DNA from: Rhodovulum sp. MB263
GTDB taxonomy: Bacteria; Pseudomonadota; Alphaproteobacteria; Rhodobacterales; Rhodobacteraceae
DNA: 63,277 bases
Direction of reading: 5' to 3'
Assembly (NCBI RefSeq): GCF_002073975.1
Contig: NZ_CP020386.1
Span: 1-63,277 of the forward strand
Below the pieces are notes generated by a model. It did not search any database, was not told the origin of the DNA, and saw only the letters and a program-made list of their open reading frames with translations. Shown piece by piece: positions 9,060-17,991 of this stretch (position 1 is its first letter; every line of letters starts with the position of its first letter). The translations under genes and the position numbers were made by a program.

Positions 9060-10586
9060 ATGGTGCCGCCGATGCTTGCCCTCTGGGGCTGGGTCATCGT
9101 CACGGTGATCCTGTTCCGGATGCTGCGGCCGGCCCAAGCCCTGGTCGCCTGCCTGCTCGGCGCCTATCTGCTCCTGCCGACCAGAACCGGTTTCGACCTG
9201 CCGCTTCTGCCCGCACTCAACAAGCATTCCCTGCCCGCCATCGCGGCCGCGGTGATGACGATGATCGTCGCGACCGGGGCGTCCCGTCCCCGACCGGCAG
9301 GGGCAGGGAACGGGAGCCAGATCCTGCCGGGATGGATCCCGGGCAATATCTGGATCCGCCTGCTGTTTCTTGTCGCGGTGCTGTCGGTCGGGCTGAGCGC
9401 ATTGGTCAATGATGACACGCTGGTCTACGGCCCGACGGTGCGGCGCGGATTGGGACCCTATGATGCCGGTTCGATGGTGCTGGCCATCGCGGTCACGCTG
9501 CTGCCCTTCGTGCTGGCCCGGCGCCTGCTGGCGGACGAGGCCGGGCGGCGGGTGCTGCTCTGGGGGATCTGCCTGTCGGCCTCGGCCTATGCCGCGCTTG
9601 CCCTGTTCGAGGTGCGGATGTCGCCGCAGCTCAACATGATGGTCTACGGCTTCAATCCTGCCTCCTGGATCCAGCACCTGCGCGGTGGCGGCTACCGCCC
9701 GCTGGTCTTTCTCGAACACGGGCTCCGGCTCGGGATCTTCCTGACCATGGCGGTTCTGATCGCCTGCGGGCTGTCCCGGACCGACCGGCGCCATCGCCTG
9801 CCCTGCCTGCTGGCTGCGGGATGGCTGTTCGGCACGCTGGTTCTGGCCAAGACCGTGGGCGCGCTGAGCATCGCCCTTCTGCTGATCCCCGTCGCGCTCT
9901 TTCTCGGCACCCGGCTGCAGATCATCGCGGCGGCGGTTCTGGCCGGAACCGTGCTGTTCTATCCGCTGCTGCGCAGTGCCGATCTGATCCCGACCGAGCG
10001 GGTGCTGGGCCTGTTCGAGAAATACAGCAACGAGGACCGGGTCGGCTCGCTGAAATACCGGCTCAAGAACGAGGATATCCTGCTCGACAAGGCGATGCAG
10101 CGCCCTGCCCTGGGCTGGAGCTCCTTTGCCCGCAACCGCGTCTTCGACCCCAAGACCGGGCGCGATATCAGCGTGACCGACGGGATCTGGGCGATCGTGA
10201 TCGGCGAGAACGGGCTGATCGGCTACATGGCGCAATTCGGCCTGCTGACGGTGCCGATCCTGCTTCTGGTCCGACGTCCGCGCCAGGTCGAGCCCAGCAC
10301 CGCGCTTCTGGCGCTGGCGCTGGCCGCCAATCTGGCCGACATCATCCCGAATTCAAGTCTGACCCCGGTCACCTGGCTGATCGCGGGCGCCCTCGCCGGA
10401 CGGCTCGAACAGGCCAGGATTGCGGTTCCGGCCGCCACCGGCACCGCCAGCGATCCCCCCGCCCGGGACCGCCCGTCCCGGCTTCGGGGCGGACAGGCTG
10501 CGGACGGGAATCCCCCCCTGCCCGCGATGCGCGTCACGCCCTATACCCGACAGACCACGCTGCACAGCCGGAGCCGCCGCGGATGA
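9060..10586 (+). CDS. O-antigen polymerase/ligase-like membrane protein (Wzy candidate)
   Basis: A polytopic protein of 508 aa with about 11-12 hydrophobic helices. The large periplasmic loop near residues 310-370 contains RVGSLKYRLKNEDILLDKA and PALGWSSFARNRVF, then SVTDGIWAIVIGENGLIGY. This layout fits the Wzy/WaaL (O-antigen ligase) superfamily, in which the loop joins polysaccharide repeats at the outer face of the inner membrane. Start ATG 9060 follows AGGAGG by a few bases and comes 2 bp after the previous stop. The next gene overlaps its stop (ATGA at 10583). It is the only such protein I see, so it is the likely polymerase of this EPS. The last 60 or so residues are Pro/Arg-rich and look disordered. 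Confidence 0.85.
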   Translation: MVPPMLALWGWVIVTVILFRMLRPAQALVACLLGAYLLLPTRTGFDLPLLPALNKHSLPAIAAAVMTMIVATGASRPRPAGAGNGSQILPGWIPGNIWIRLLFLVAVLSVGLSALVNDDTLVYGPTVRRGLGPYDAGSMVLAIAVTLLPFVLARRLLADEAGRRVLLWGICLSASAYAALALFEVRMSPQLNMMVYGFNPASWIQHLRGGGYRPLVFLEHGLRLGIFLTMAVLIACGLSRTDRRHRLPCLLAAGWLFGTLVLAKTVGALSIALLLIPVALFLGTRLQIIAAAVLAGTVLFYPLLRSADLIPTERVLGLFEKYSNEDRVGSLKYRLKNEDILLDKAMQRPALGWSSFARNRVFDPKTGRDISVTDGIWAIVIGENGLIGYMAQFGLLTVPILLLVRRPRQVEPSTALLALALAANLADIIPNSSLTPVTWLIAGALAGRLEQARIAVPAATGTASDPPARDRPSRLRGGQAADGNPPLPAMRVTPYTRQTTLHSRSRRG

Positions 10587-11548
10587 CCCACCGCCTCGTC
10601 GTCTCGATCATCAATTACCGCACCGCGGAAATGACCCTGACCTGCCTTGCCTCGGTGCTGGAGGATCTCGACGGGATCGACGGCCATGTCGTGATCGTCG
10701 ACAATGCCTCGGGCGACGGCTCCGGGGCCGTGATCCAGGACTGGCTCGACGCCCATCCCGGCGTGCCGGCGACACTGGTCCGCTCGGCCGCCAATACCGG
10801 CTTTTCGGGGGGGCACAATCAGGGCATGGCGGCAAAGCCCGCCCGGTTCTACCTGCTGCTCAATTCCGATGCGGTGCTGCGGCCGGGGTTCTGCCGCACC
10901 ATCCTCGCCGCGGCCGAGGCCGAGCCTCAGGCCGGGCTGTTCGCGCCGCGCATCCTGCGCGAGAGCGGCGAGACCCAGGACAGCTGTTTCCGCTTCCATT
11001 CGCCCCTGAGCGAGCTGATCCGCGGCGCCAATACCGGGCTTGTCACCCGGGCGCTGCGCCGCTTCGAGGTTTCGCTCGGAACAGATCCTGTTCCGGCCCG
11101 GATCGACTGGGCGAGCTTTGCCTGCATCCTGCTCAGGGCCGAGATGACGGCCGAGATCGGACCGATGGACGAGGGCTATTTCCTCTATTACGAGGATGCC
11201 GAATACTGCCTGCGCGCGCGCCGTGCGGGCTGGCGCATCGCCCGGGTGCCAGAGGCGGTGGCGGTGCATTTCCGGGGCGGATCGGGCCCGGTCAAGACGC
11301 TCCGGACTGCCCGCAAGCGGCTGCCGCCCTATTACTACGCCTCTCGCGCGCGCTTCCTTTACCAGGCGCATGGGCTCATGGGCCTCTGGGCCGCGAACCT
11401 GATGTGGCATGCCGGGCGCGGGATCGCGCTTCTGCGCCGCCTCGTCGCCCGGCCCGTGCAACAGCCGCCGCTCGAGGGCGAGGCCCGCGACCTCTGGATC
11501 AACGCGGCCGACCCGCTCGGCCCCCGCCTGGCCCCACACGAGACATGA
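10583..11548 (+). CDS. Family 2 glycosyltransferase (rhamnosyltransferase-like)
   Basis: A 321-aa GT-A fold enzyme. Motifs: SIINYRTAEM near the start, VIVDNASGDGS (about 35-45), NTGFSGGHNQGM (about 72-83), LLLNSDAVLRP (about 92), and DEGYFLYYEDAEYCLRARRAG (about 195-215), with the C-terminal base-like E/D residues typical of the WbbL-like subgroup. Many members of this subgroup transfer rhamnose from dTDP-rhamnose, and the rml operon is on this replicon, so a rhamnosyltransferase is a reasonable but unproven guess. It overlaps the polymerase gene by 4 bp and the sulfotransferase gene by 4 bp, so translation is probably coupled. Cytoplasmic, membrane-associated. Confidence 0.9.
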   Translation: MTHRLVVSIINYRTAEMTLTCLASVLEDLDGIDGHVVIVDNASGDGSGAVIQDWLDAHPGVPATLVRSAANTGFSGGHNQGMAAKPARFYLLLNSDAVLRPGFCRTILAAAEAEPQAGLFAPRILRESGETQDSCFRFHSPLSELIRGANTGLVTRALRRFEVSLGTDPVPARIDWASFACILLRAEMTAEIGPMDEGYFLYYEDAEYCLRARRAGWRIARVPEAVAVHFRGGSGPVKTLRTARKRLPPYYYASRARFLYQAHGLMGLWAANLMWHAGRGIALLRRLVARPVQQPPLEGEARDLWINAADPLGPRLAPHET

Positions 11549-12390
11549 GCCATCCCGATTTCATCATCATCGGCGCCATGAAAAGCGGCACCACCACGCT
11601 GGCGGCCCAGCTTGCAGCGCAGAAGGGGCTGTTCCTGACCGATCCGAAGGAGCCGAACTTCTTCTCGGATGACGGGATCCATGCCCGCGGCCCGGACTGG
11701 TATGCCGGACTTTTCGCCGCCGCGCCGCCGGGGGCCCTGAAGGGCGAGGCCAGCACCCATTACACCAAGCTGCCGACCTATCCCGATACCGTGCGCCGGC
11801 TGGCCGCGGCAGGCCCGGCGCCCAAGCTGATCTACATGATCCGCAACCCGCTGGAGCGCGCGGTCTCGCATTACATCCACGAATGGACCACCGGCGAGAT
11901 CCGAACCGATCTGGAGACCGCGCTGGAGCGCCACCCGACCCTGACCGAGTACGGGCGCTACGGCATGCAGATCGCGCCCTTCGCCGACACCTTCGGACCC
12001 GGACGGATCCTGTTGACCAGCCTCGAGGGGCTGAAGGCCGACCCGGATGGCGAATTGGGCCGGATCAGTGCCTTTATCGGGCTGGAAACGCCCCCTGTCT
12101 GGCAGACCGGTCTGGGCGCGCGCAACGTCTCGGCCGAGCGCTTCCGCAAGCTGCCCTTCCAGCGCGTGCTGGTCGACAACCCGCTGGCCCGGAGCCTGCG
12201 TCATGCGCTGGTGCCGAAGGCCCTGCGCGAGCGGGTGCGGCGGGCGCGCAGCATCACGCGCCGCCCCGAGCTGTCCGAGGCCGCCCGCGCCCGGCTGATC
12301 GGGGTCTTTGCCGCCGACCGCGAGGCGCTGGCCCGGGTCTTCCCCGGCGATCCGGCGCTCGGGCTCTGCTATCCGTTCCTCGCACCATGA
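11545..12390 (+). CDS. Sulfotransferase (polysaccharide modification)
   Basis: A 281-aa PAPS-dependent sulfotransferase domain. The 5'-phosphosulfate loop is IIIGAMKSGTTTL (residues about 7-19) and the 3'-phosphate-binding motif is IYMIRNPLERAVSHYIHEW (about 95-114). DPKEPNFFSD resembles the heparan-sulfate type sequence KEPxFF. It sits between two glycosyltransferases in an operon with 4-bp overlaps, which argues that it sulfates the growing glycan rather than a small molecule. It is one of four sulfotransferase-like genes on the plasmid. I see no PAPS synthesis genes, so donor must come from the host. Confidence 0.9.
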   Translation: MSHPDFIIIGAMKSGTTTLAAQLAAQKGLFLTDPKEPNFFSDDGIHARGPDWYAGLFAAAPPGALKGEASTHYTKLPTYPDTVRRLAAAGPAPKLIYMIRNPLERAVSHYIHEWTTGEIRTDLETALERHPTLTEYGRYGMQIAPFADTFGPGRILLTSLEGLKADPDGELGRISAFIGLETPPVWQTGLGARNVSAERFRKLPFQRVLVDNPLARSLRHALVPKALRERVRRARSITRRPELSEAARARLIGVFAADREALARVFPGDPALGLCYPFLAP

Positions 12391-13370
12391 CCCCTACCGC
12401 CCCGTCCGGCCGTGAAGATCTGGCCGCGGTCGTCATCGGCCGCAACGAGGGCGCGCGGCTGATCCGCTGTCTCGACTCGCTGGCCGGGCAGGTCGCGCGG
12501 ATCGTCTATGTCGATTCCGGCTCGACCGATGGCAGCCTCGAGACCGCCCGCCAGCACGGCGCCGAGGTGGTCGAGCTTGACCGCAGCCTGCCCTTCACCG
12601 CCGCCCGGGCCCGCAATGCCGGTCTGGCCCGGCTGAGCGAGACCGGCCCCCTGCCCCGCCATGTCCAGCTGGTCGACGGCGATTGCGAGCTTCGCGAGGG
12701 CTGGATCGAGACCGCGCGGGCCTTTCTCGACGCGACCCCCGCCGCCGCCGTGGCCTGCGGTCGCCGGCGCGAGCGGTTTCCCGAGGCCACGCTCTGGAAC
12801 GGGCTGATCGATGCCGAATGGGACACGCCGGTCGGCCGGGCGCGGGCCTGCGGCGGCGATGCGATGATGCGGCTCGAGGCACTCATGGCGGTCGGGTTCT
12901 ACAATTCCGCCCTGATCGCGGGCGAAGAGCCCGAGCTTTGCGTGCGGCTGCGCCGGGCGGGCTGGGAGATCTGGCGGCTCGAGGCCGAGATGACCTGGCA
13001 TGACGCGGCGATGACCCGGTTCGGCCAGTGGTGGACCCGCGCCCGCCGCGCGGGCCATGCCTATGCCGAGGGCGCGCATCTGCATGGCGCCCCGCCCGAA
13101 CGCCACAATGTCGCGCAGAGGCGCCGGGCGCTGATCTGGGGGCCGGGCGTGCCCCTGGCCGCAGCGCTCGCGACACTCGTCCTTGGCCCCTGGGGGCTGG
13201 CGCTGCTTCTGGTCTGGCCGTTGCAGGTGATCCGGCTGGGCCTGCGCGGCACCGGCTGGCGGGGGGCGCTGTTCCTGACCCTCGGCAAGCTGCCCGAGGC
13301 GCTTGGCGTCATGCAGTTCCATCTGAACCGGCTGCGCGGGCGCAGCGCTCGGCTGATCGAATACAAGTGA
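12387..13370 (+). CDS. Family 2 glycosyltransferase
   Basis: A 327-aa enzyme. The N-terminal GT-A domain has VVIGRNEGARL, VYVDSGSTDGSLETA (about 38-52), FTAARARNAGLARL and VQLVDGDCELREGW (about 91-105, carrying the DxD-like residues). GEEPELCVRLRRAGWEIW follows near residue 178. The last 90 residues contain two membrane helices around 250-285, so it is probably membrane-bound. Its ATG overlaps the sulfotransferase stop by 4 bp. It is the last gene of the 8269-13370 operon and converges on the flippase gene with only 4 bp between them. Sugar specificity cannot be read from sequence. Confidence 0.88.
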   Translation: MTPTAPSGREDLAAVVIGRNEGARLIRCLDSLAGQVARIVYVDSGSTDGSLETARQHGAEVVELDRSLPFTAARARNAGLARLSETGPLPRHVQLVDGDCELREGWIETARAFLDATPAAAVACGRRRERFPEATLWNGLIDAEWDTPVGRARACGGDAMMRLEALMAVGFYNSALIAGEEPELCVRLRRAGWEIWRLEAEMTWHDAAMTRFGQWWTRARRAGHAYAEGAHLHGAPPERHNVAQRRRALIWGPGVPLAAALATLVLGPWGLALLLVWPLQVIRLGLRGTGWRGALFLTLGKLPEALGVMQFHLNRLRGRSARLIEYK

Positions 13371-13374
13371 CGGC

Positions 13375-14724
13375 TCAGCCCAGAAGCGGCAGGATCCGGT
13401 CCCAGGCAAGCCAGCAGGCATAACCGTTCAGAACGAGGCTCGCAGCGAGGATCGCCAGGTCGGTGAACGGGTCGTCGGCATTGTAGAGACGCAGGTAGCG
13501 GGTCCGGAGCGGATAGACCAGCAGCGCCGCCAACGCGGGAGCCAGGATCACGCCCGGAATGCCGATCGTCACCACCCCGATCAGCAGCAGCGGAAGCTGG
13601 ATCGCGGCGGTCAGACCGACCAGGTGGAACTGCCGGCGGGAATCGCCGCTGGCCAGCAGGATCGCGCCATAGGCCAGCGAGATCAGCTGGGCGGGGGTCG
13701 CCAGCGCGAACAAGACCACCATCGGCCCGGCCAGTGCATAGCGCGGGTCATAAAGCGTCTCGATCAGGAAGATGCCGCCATAGGCCAGCGGCACGGTCAG
13801 CGCCACCAGCCCGCCCACGGCCAGCCGCCGCGCCTTGAGCACGTTGCGCCGGTTCGCCGCGCTCTCGGCGGGCGGGCGCATCCGGTAGAGCGGGCCGAGG
13901 ATCCGGTTCAGCGTCGCCCGCGCCATCAGGACCGGCAGGCTGCCGAAGAAGAAGGCGATGGTATAGATCCCGAGCCGGTCGAGGGTGATGAACTTGCCGA
14001 GGATCGCGCGGTCGGCCTGGTTCACCAGAAACCCCGCGATGGTGCTGAGGAAGATCCACTTGCCGAACCGGATCAGATCGCCAAGCGAGGCGCGGTGCCA
14101 GCGCAGCCGGTTGCGGATCCCGGGCATCAGCACATGCGAGGCCACCACCATGAAGAGTGTGCTGGCCAGCCCGCCCCAGATCAGCGCCCAGACCGAGCGC
14201 AGCCAGAAGGCCAGCGCGATGTTCAGCGCCAGCGCCAGCACCTGCGAGCCGATGGTCAGGGCGGTCTGGCGGCCGAGGCGCAGATGCCGGTTGGCGGTGG
14301 CGATATTGGTCGACATGAAGCCCGCGAACAGCGCGTTCAGCGCCACGACCGGCAGCAGCTGCGCCAGCAGCGGCTCGTCGTAGAAGCGGGCGACCGGCCC
14401 CGAAATGGCGAAGGCGGCCAGCCACAGGATCGCGCCCCGCAGGATCTGCACCGTCCAGGCGGTGTTGAGGTAATCCGGGTCGTCGCCGCTCTTGCTGAGG
14501 GTGATCGAGGTGCGGATGCCGACATCGGAAAACATCTGCAGCCCGGTCATGAAGACCTGAACGATGGCCATCATCCCGAAGGCCTCGGGAAAGAGCAGCC
14601 GGGTCAGGATCAGGTTCGAGACGAGGCGAAGCAGGTTCGAGGCGCCGAATTCCGCCAGCGAGAACACGGTCCCCCGCATGGCGCGCTTCTTGAGCCCCGT
14701 TTCGGGCTGCGGGTTCTGGATCAC
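13375..14724 (-). CDS. Wzx-like polysaccharide flippase (MOP superfamily)
   Basis: About 449 aa with 12-14 hydrophobic helices and the N-terminal signature TVFSLAEFGASNLLRLVSNL followed by LTRLLFPEAFGMMAIVQVF, typical of the polysaccharide transport (PST) branch of the MOP exporters. These flip undecaprenyl-diphosphate-linked repeats across the inner membrane before Wzy polymerisation. I chose GTG at 14724 because AGGAAC lies about 8 bp upstream; an ATG at 14802 would lengthen it to 475 aa but has no clear ribosome-binding site and would fill most of the divergent promoter gap. It is the only flippase candidate seen. Confidence 0.88.
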   Translation of the reverse strand: MIQNPQPETGLKKRAMRGTVFSLAEFGASNLLRLVSNLILTRLLFPEAFGMMAIVQVFMTGLQMFSDVGIRTSITLSKSGDDPDYLNTAWTVQILRGAILWLAAFAISGPVARFYDEPLLAQLLPVVALNALFAGFMSTNIATANRHLRLGRQTALTIGSQVLALALNIALAFWLRSVWALIWGGLASTLFMVVASHVLMPGIRNRLRWHRASLGDLIRFGKWIFLSTIAGFLVNQADRAILGKFITLDRLGIYTIAFFFGSLPVLMARATLNRILGPLYRMRPPAESAANRRNVLKARRLAVGGLVALTVPLAYGGIFLIETLYDPRYALAGPMVVLFALATPAQLISLAYGAILLASGDSRRQFHLVGLTAAIQLPLLLIGVVTIGIPGVILAPALAALLVYPLRTRYLRLYNADDPFTDLAILAASLVLNGYACWLAWDRILPLLG

Positions 14725-14835
14725 CGGGCTGTTCCTGCTATCGGCGAGGCTTTGACGGCTTATCCTTATCAAGCGGGAGTGCGCGAGATAAAGTGGCCTC
14801 ATCTTTCTGGCGTCACGGCAACAGGCGAGTTTTCG
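14725..14835. promoter_or_regulatory. Short divergent promoter region
   Basis: This 111-bp gap separates the flippase gene (minus) from the 527-aa membrane glycosyltransferase gene (plus). It is more AT-rich than its surroundings and has ggcttatccttatcaag on the plus strand. Promoters for both genes must lie here or within their starts. No confident hexamers. Confidence 0.35.
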
Positions 14836-16419
14836 ATGTCACGCATTGCATTTTACCGGCTTGCCGGTCTTGTCGGCCTGGTTTTCGCCGCCGGGACCCT
14901 CTACCGGCTCTTTCCCATCGCCACGGGCCAGCCCGCCCTGTCGGAATTCTTCATGACCGAGGACGGCTATCTGATGCTGACCGTCGCCCGCAACATGGCG
15001 ATCGGGCTTGGCATGTCGGTCTCGGACGGCACCATCCCGACCAACGGGGTACAGCCGCTGGCCACCTTCCTGTTCACCATGCCCTATCTGGAAACCGGCG
15101 GCGACAAGGTGACGAGCCTGATCGGCATCCACCTGATCATGGCGGCCTGGTCCGCGGCCGGGTTCTTCCTGGTCCGGGCGTTGGCGGCAAGGATCCTCGA
15201 CCCCGAGGGCCGGGCTCCTGCCCTGCCCTGGATCGCGGCGCTCTCGTGGTATCTCTCGCCGCTTCTGGTGCTGCATACGATGAACGGGCTCGAGACCGGG
15301 CTTTACAGCGCCGCGGTGCTGGCCGTCCTGCTGATGTTCCTGCGCCTGCTGCGGCGCGAGGGCCCGCTGGGCTGGGCCTGGCATCTGGGCTTCGGGCTGA
15401 TGGGCGGGATCGCCTTCCTGGCCCGGATCGACGCGGTGTTCCTGCTGCTCGCGGTCTATCTGGTCTGGGCCATCGACGGGCTTTTCCTGCGCCGCGACCC
15501 GATCCGGACGGTCGCGGCCCGGATCGTGCCCTCGGGCCTGATCTCGATCCTCGTCGCCGCGCCCTGGCTTCTGAACAACCAGATCCGCTTCGGCTCGATC
15601 ATGCCGATCAGCGGCACCGCGCAGTCGATGGCGGCCGAGTTCGGCCAGAATCTGGGCGTGCTGCCGGTCAAGATCTTCGAATATGTCATGCCGATGCTGC
15701 CGGTTCCCAATGCGCTGGAGAAGACGCTGCCGGTGATCCTGCTGGCCAGCGCCGTCAGTCTCGTCGTGCTGGCATGGTTCGTGATCGGCGTCTTCACCCG
15801 GGCCAGGCGGCCGGTCCGGCTGATGGTGCTGGCCTATCTTCTGTTCGGAGCGATGGTCAGCGGCTATTACGGGCTCTGGTTCGGCGCCCCCCATTTCATG
15901 AGCCGCTATCTGGCCCCGCTGGCGCCGCTTTGCATCATCGCCGCGCTCTGGGTGCTGGCCGACCTGTCACGCTGGCTGTTCCCCGCGCGGGGGCTCCGGC
16001 CCGCGATCTGGACCGGGTCGGCCGCGATCGGGCTGTGCGTGCTGCTGCTTGGCCGGTTGCTGATGCCTGGCGTGCAGGAGCAGGGTCACATGCAGGTGGT
16101 CGACTGGGTCGAACGCAACGTGCCCGACAACGCCTGGGTCGCCGCCGTGCAGACCGGCACGCTCGGCTACTGGCACGACCGGACGATCAATCTCGACGGC
16201 AAGGTCAATCCCGAGGCGCTGGAGGCGCGGCGGCGCGCGGGCAATGTGCTGGCCTATGTGGTGAACAGCCGGATCGACTATATTGCCGACTGGTACGGGG
16301 TCGGCGGCTGGGCGACGCGCGAGGATGGCGGCTTTGCCGAGGCCTTCGAGCTGATCGAGCACAGGAAATCCCCGTCGCTGGCGGTGATGCGGCGGCGCGT
16401 GCTGCACGATCCGGGCTGA
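14836..16419 (+). CDS. Polytopic GT-C type glycosyltransferase-like protein
   Basis: A 527-aa membrane protein with about 10-12 helices. The first extracytoplasmic loop carries MTEDGYLMLTVARNMAIGLG (about 40-59), an acidic pair in the place used by ArnT/PMT-type GT-C enzymes that take sugars from polyprenyl-phosphate donors. Later there is HTMNGLETGLYSAAVLAV and a soluble C-terminal domain of about 110 residues starting near VVDWVERNVPDNAWVA. The gene stands alone after the divergent promoter. It may add a side sugar to the EPS or lipid carrier on the periplasmic side. It could instead be an uncharacterised membrane protein with the same fold. Confidence 0.75.
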   Translation: MSRIAFYRLAGLVGLVFAAGTLYRLFPIATGQPALSEFFMTEDGYLMLTVARNMAIGLGMSVSDGTIPTNGVQPLATFLFTMPYLETGGDKVTSLIGIHLIMAAWSAAGFFLVRALAARILDPEGRAPALPWIAALSWYLSPLLVLHTMNGLETGLYSAAVLAVLLMFLRLLRREGPLGWAWHLGFGLMGGIAFLARIDAVFLLLAVYLVWAIDGLFLRRDPIRTVAARIVPSGLISILVAAPWLLNNQIRFGSIMPISGTAQSMAAEFGQNLGVLPVKIFEYVMPMLPVPNALEKTLPVILLASAVSLVVLAWFVIGVFTRARRPVRLMVLAYLLFGAMVSGYYGLWFGAPHFMSRYLAPLAPLCIIAALWVLADLSRWLFPARGLRPAIWTGSAAIGLCVLLLGRLLMPGVQEQGHMQVVDWVERNVPDNAWVAAVQTGTLGYWHDRTINLDGKVNPEALEARRRAGNVLAYVVNSRIDYIADWYGVGGWATREDGGFAEAFELIEHRKSPSLAVMRRRVLHDPG

Positions 16420-16552
16420 GCGTCACCCCCGGGGCAGGCAGGGCCAAGGCGGTCCCGCTTGCGGCCGCCACCGGCTGCGGGCGCGCCAGGCCTTGCCCCG
16501 GGGCGCATCCGCGTGTTTGCTGACCTCAGTCAATGGCAAGGGGGAGCCGGAC

Positions 16553-17968
16553 GTGATCCATCCAGTCATTCTGTGCGGTGGCTCGGGGACCCGGCTCTGG
16601 CCATCCTCGCGCAAGGCCTATCCCAAGCAGTTCGCCCCGCTGATCGGGCGCGAAAGTCTCTATCAGCGCACCTTGCGGCGGTTTTCGGGCGGCGGCTTCG
16701 CAGCCCCCCTGGTGATGACCGGCAACGAGTTCCGCTTCATGGCGACCGAACAGGCGGCCGCGATCGGGCTGAGCGACGCGCGGGTGGTGGTCGAGCCGCT
16801 CGGGCGCGACACCGCCCCGGCGATCCTGGCGGCCGCGCTGATGCTGGAACGGGACGATCCCGGGGCGCTGATGCTGGTCGCGCCCTCCGATCACGTCATC
16901 GCCGACCTGCCCGCCTTCCTGGCCGCGGTAGAGGCCGGATGTCCCCCTGCCCGAGACGGCGCGCTGGTGACCTTCGGGGTCGCCCCCGACCGGCCCGAGA
17001 CCGGCTATGGCTATCTCGAACTGACGGCGCCGCCCGCTGGAAACGCGCCGGTGCCGCTGGCGAGCTTTCGCGAGAAACCCGACCTCGCCACCGCCCGGGA
17101 GATGCTGGAGGCAGGGACCTATCTCTGGAATGCGGGGATCTTCCTGTTTCGCGCCGCCGATGCCATCGCCGCCTTCGAAACCCACGCCCCCGAACTGCTG
17201 GCGCCATGCCGCGCGGCCATCGCCGAGGGGCAGACCGATCTGGGCTTCTTCCGGCTGGCCGAGACGCCCTATGCCGGAGCGCGGGCGATCTCCTTCGATT
17301 ATGCGGTGATGGAACGGGCCGAGCGGGTGATGGCGGTGCCGCTCGAGGGCGGCTGGTCCGATCTCGGCTCCTGGGACGCGCTCTGGGCGGCGGCGGGGCC
17401 GGATGCGGACGGGGTGGTGGCCGACGGGGCGGTGACGGTGATCGATTGCCGCGACAGCTATCTGCGGTCCGAGGATGAGAGCATGCAGCTTGTCGGGCTC
17501 GGGCTCGAGGGCGTGGTCGCGGTGGCGATGCGCGACGCGGTGCTGGTCGCCGACAAATCCCGCGCCCAGGAGGTCAAGACCGTGGTCGAGACCCTGCGCG
17601 CCGACGGGGTCGCCCAGGCCGACCAGTATCCCCGCTTCCACCGGCCCTGGGGCTGGTACGAGACCCTCTGCCTCGGCACCCGCTTCCAGGTGAAGCGGAT
17701 CATGGTCAAGCCGGGCGGCGTGCTGAGCCTGCAAAGCCACCATCACCGTTCGGAACACTGGATCGTGGTCTCGGGCACGGCCGAGGTCACCATCGACGAG
17801 GAGGTCCGGCTGGTGACCGAGAACCAGTCGGTCTACATCCCGCTCGGCACCGTCCACCGGATGGCCAATCCGGGCAAGCTGCCGATGTATCTGATCGAGG
17901 TGCAGACCGGGGCCTATCTGGGCGAGGATGACATCATCCGCTATCAGGACATCTACGACCGGAGCTGA
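16553..17968 (+). CDS. manC: Mannose-1-phosphate guanylyltransferase / mannose-6-phosphate isomerase
   Basis: A 471-aa bifunctional type II enzyme (AlgA/ManC/XanB class) that makes GDP-mannose and may also interconvert fructose-6-P and mannose-6-P. The nucleotidyltransferase domain has the signature LCGGSGTRLWPSSRKAYPKQ (about 7-26), then VAPSDHV (about 111) and FREKPD (about 172). The C-terminal cupin domain begins near RPWGWYE (about 363) and holds LQSHHHRSEHWIVVSGTAEV and YIPLGTVHRMANPG. I chose GTG 16553 because AGGGGGAG lies 7 bp upstream. With the phosphomannomutase at 28828 it gives a full route to GDP-mannose. No GDP-mannose dehydratase or fucose synthase is present, so mannose itself is probably used. 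Confidence 0.95.
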   Translation: MIHPVILCGGSGTRLWPSSRKAYPKQFAPLIGRESLYQRTLRRFSGGGFAAPLVMTGNEFRFMATEQAAAIGLSDARVVVEPLGRDTAPAILAAALMLERDDPGALMLVAPSDHVIADLPAFLAAVEAGCPPARDGALVTFGVAPDRPETGYGYLELTAPPAGNAPVPLASFREKPDLATAREMLEAGTYLWNAGIFLFRAADAIAAFETHAPELLAPCRAAIAEGQTDLGFFRLAETPYAGARAISFDYAVMERAERVMAVPLEGGWSDLGSWDALWAAAGPDADGVVADGAVTVIDCRDSYLRSEDESMQLVGLGLEGVVAVAMRDAVLVADKSRAQEVKTVVETLRADGVAQADQYPRFHRPWGWYETLCLGTRFQVKRIMVKPGGVLSLQSHHHRSEHWIVVSGTAEVTIDEEVRLVTENQSVYIPLGTVHRMANPGKLPMYLIEVQTGAYLGEDDIIRYQDIYDRS

Positions 17969-17991
17969 ACGCCCGCGCGCGCCGCCCCGTA

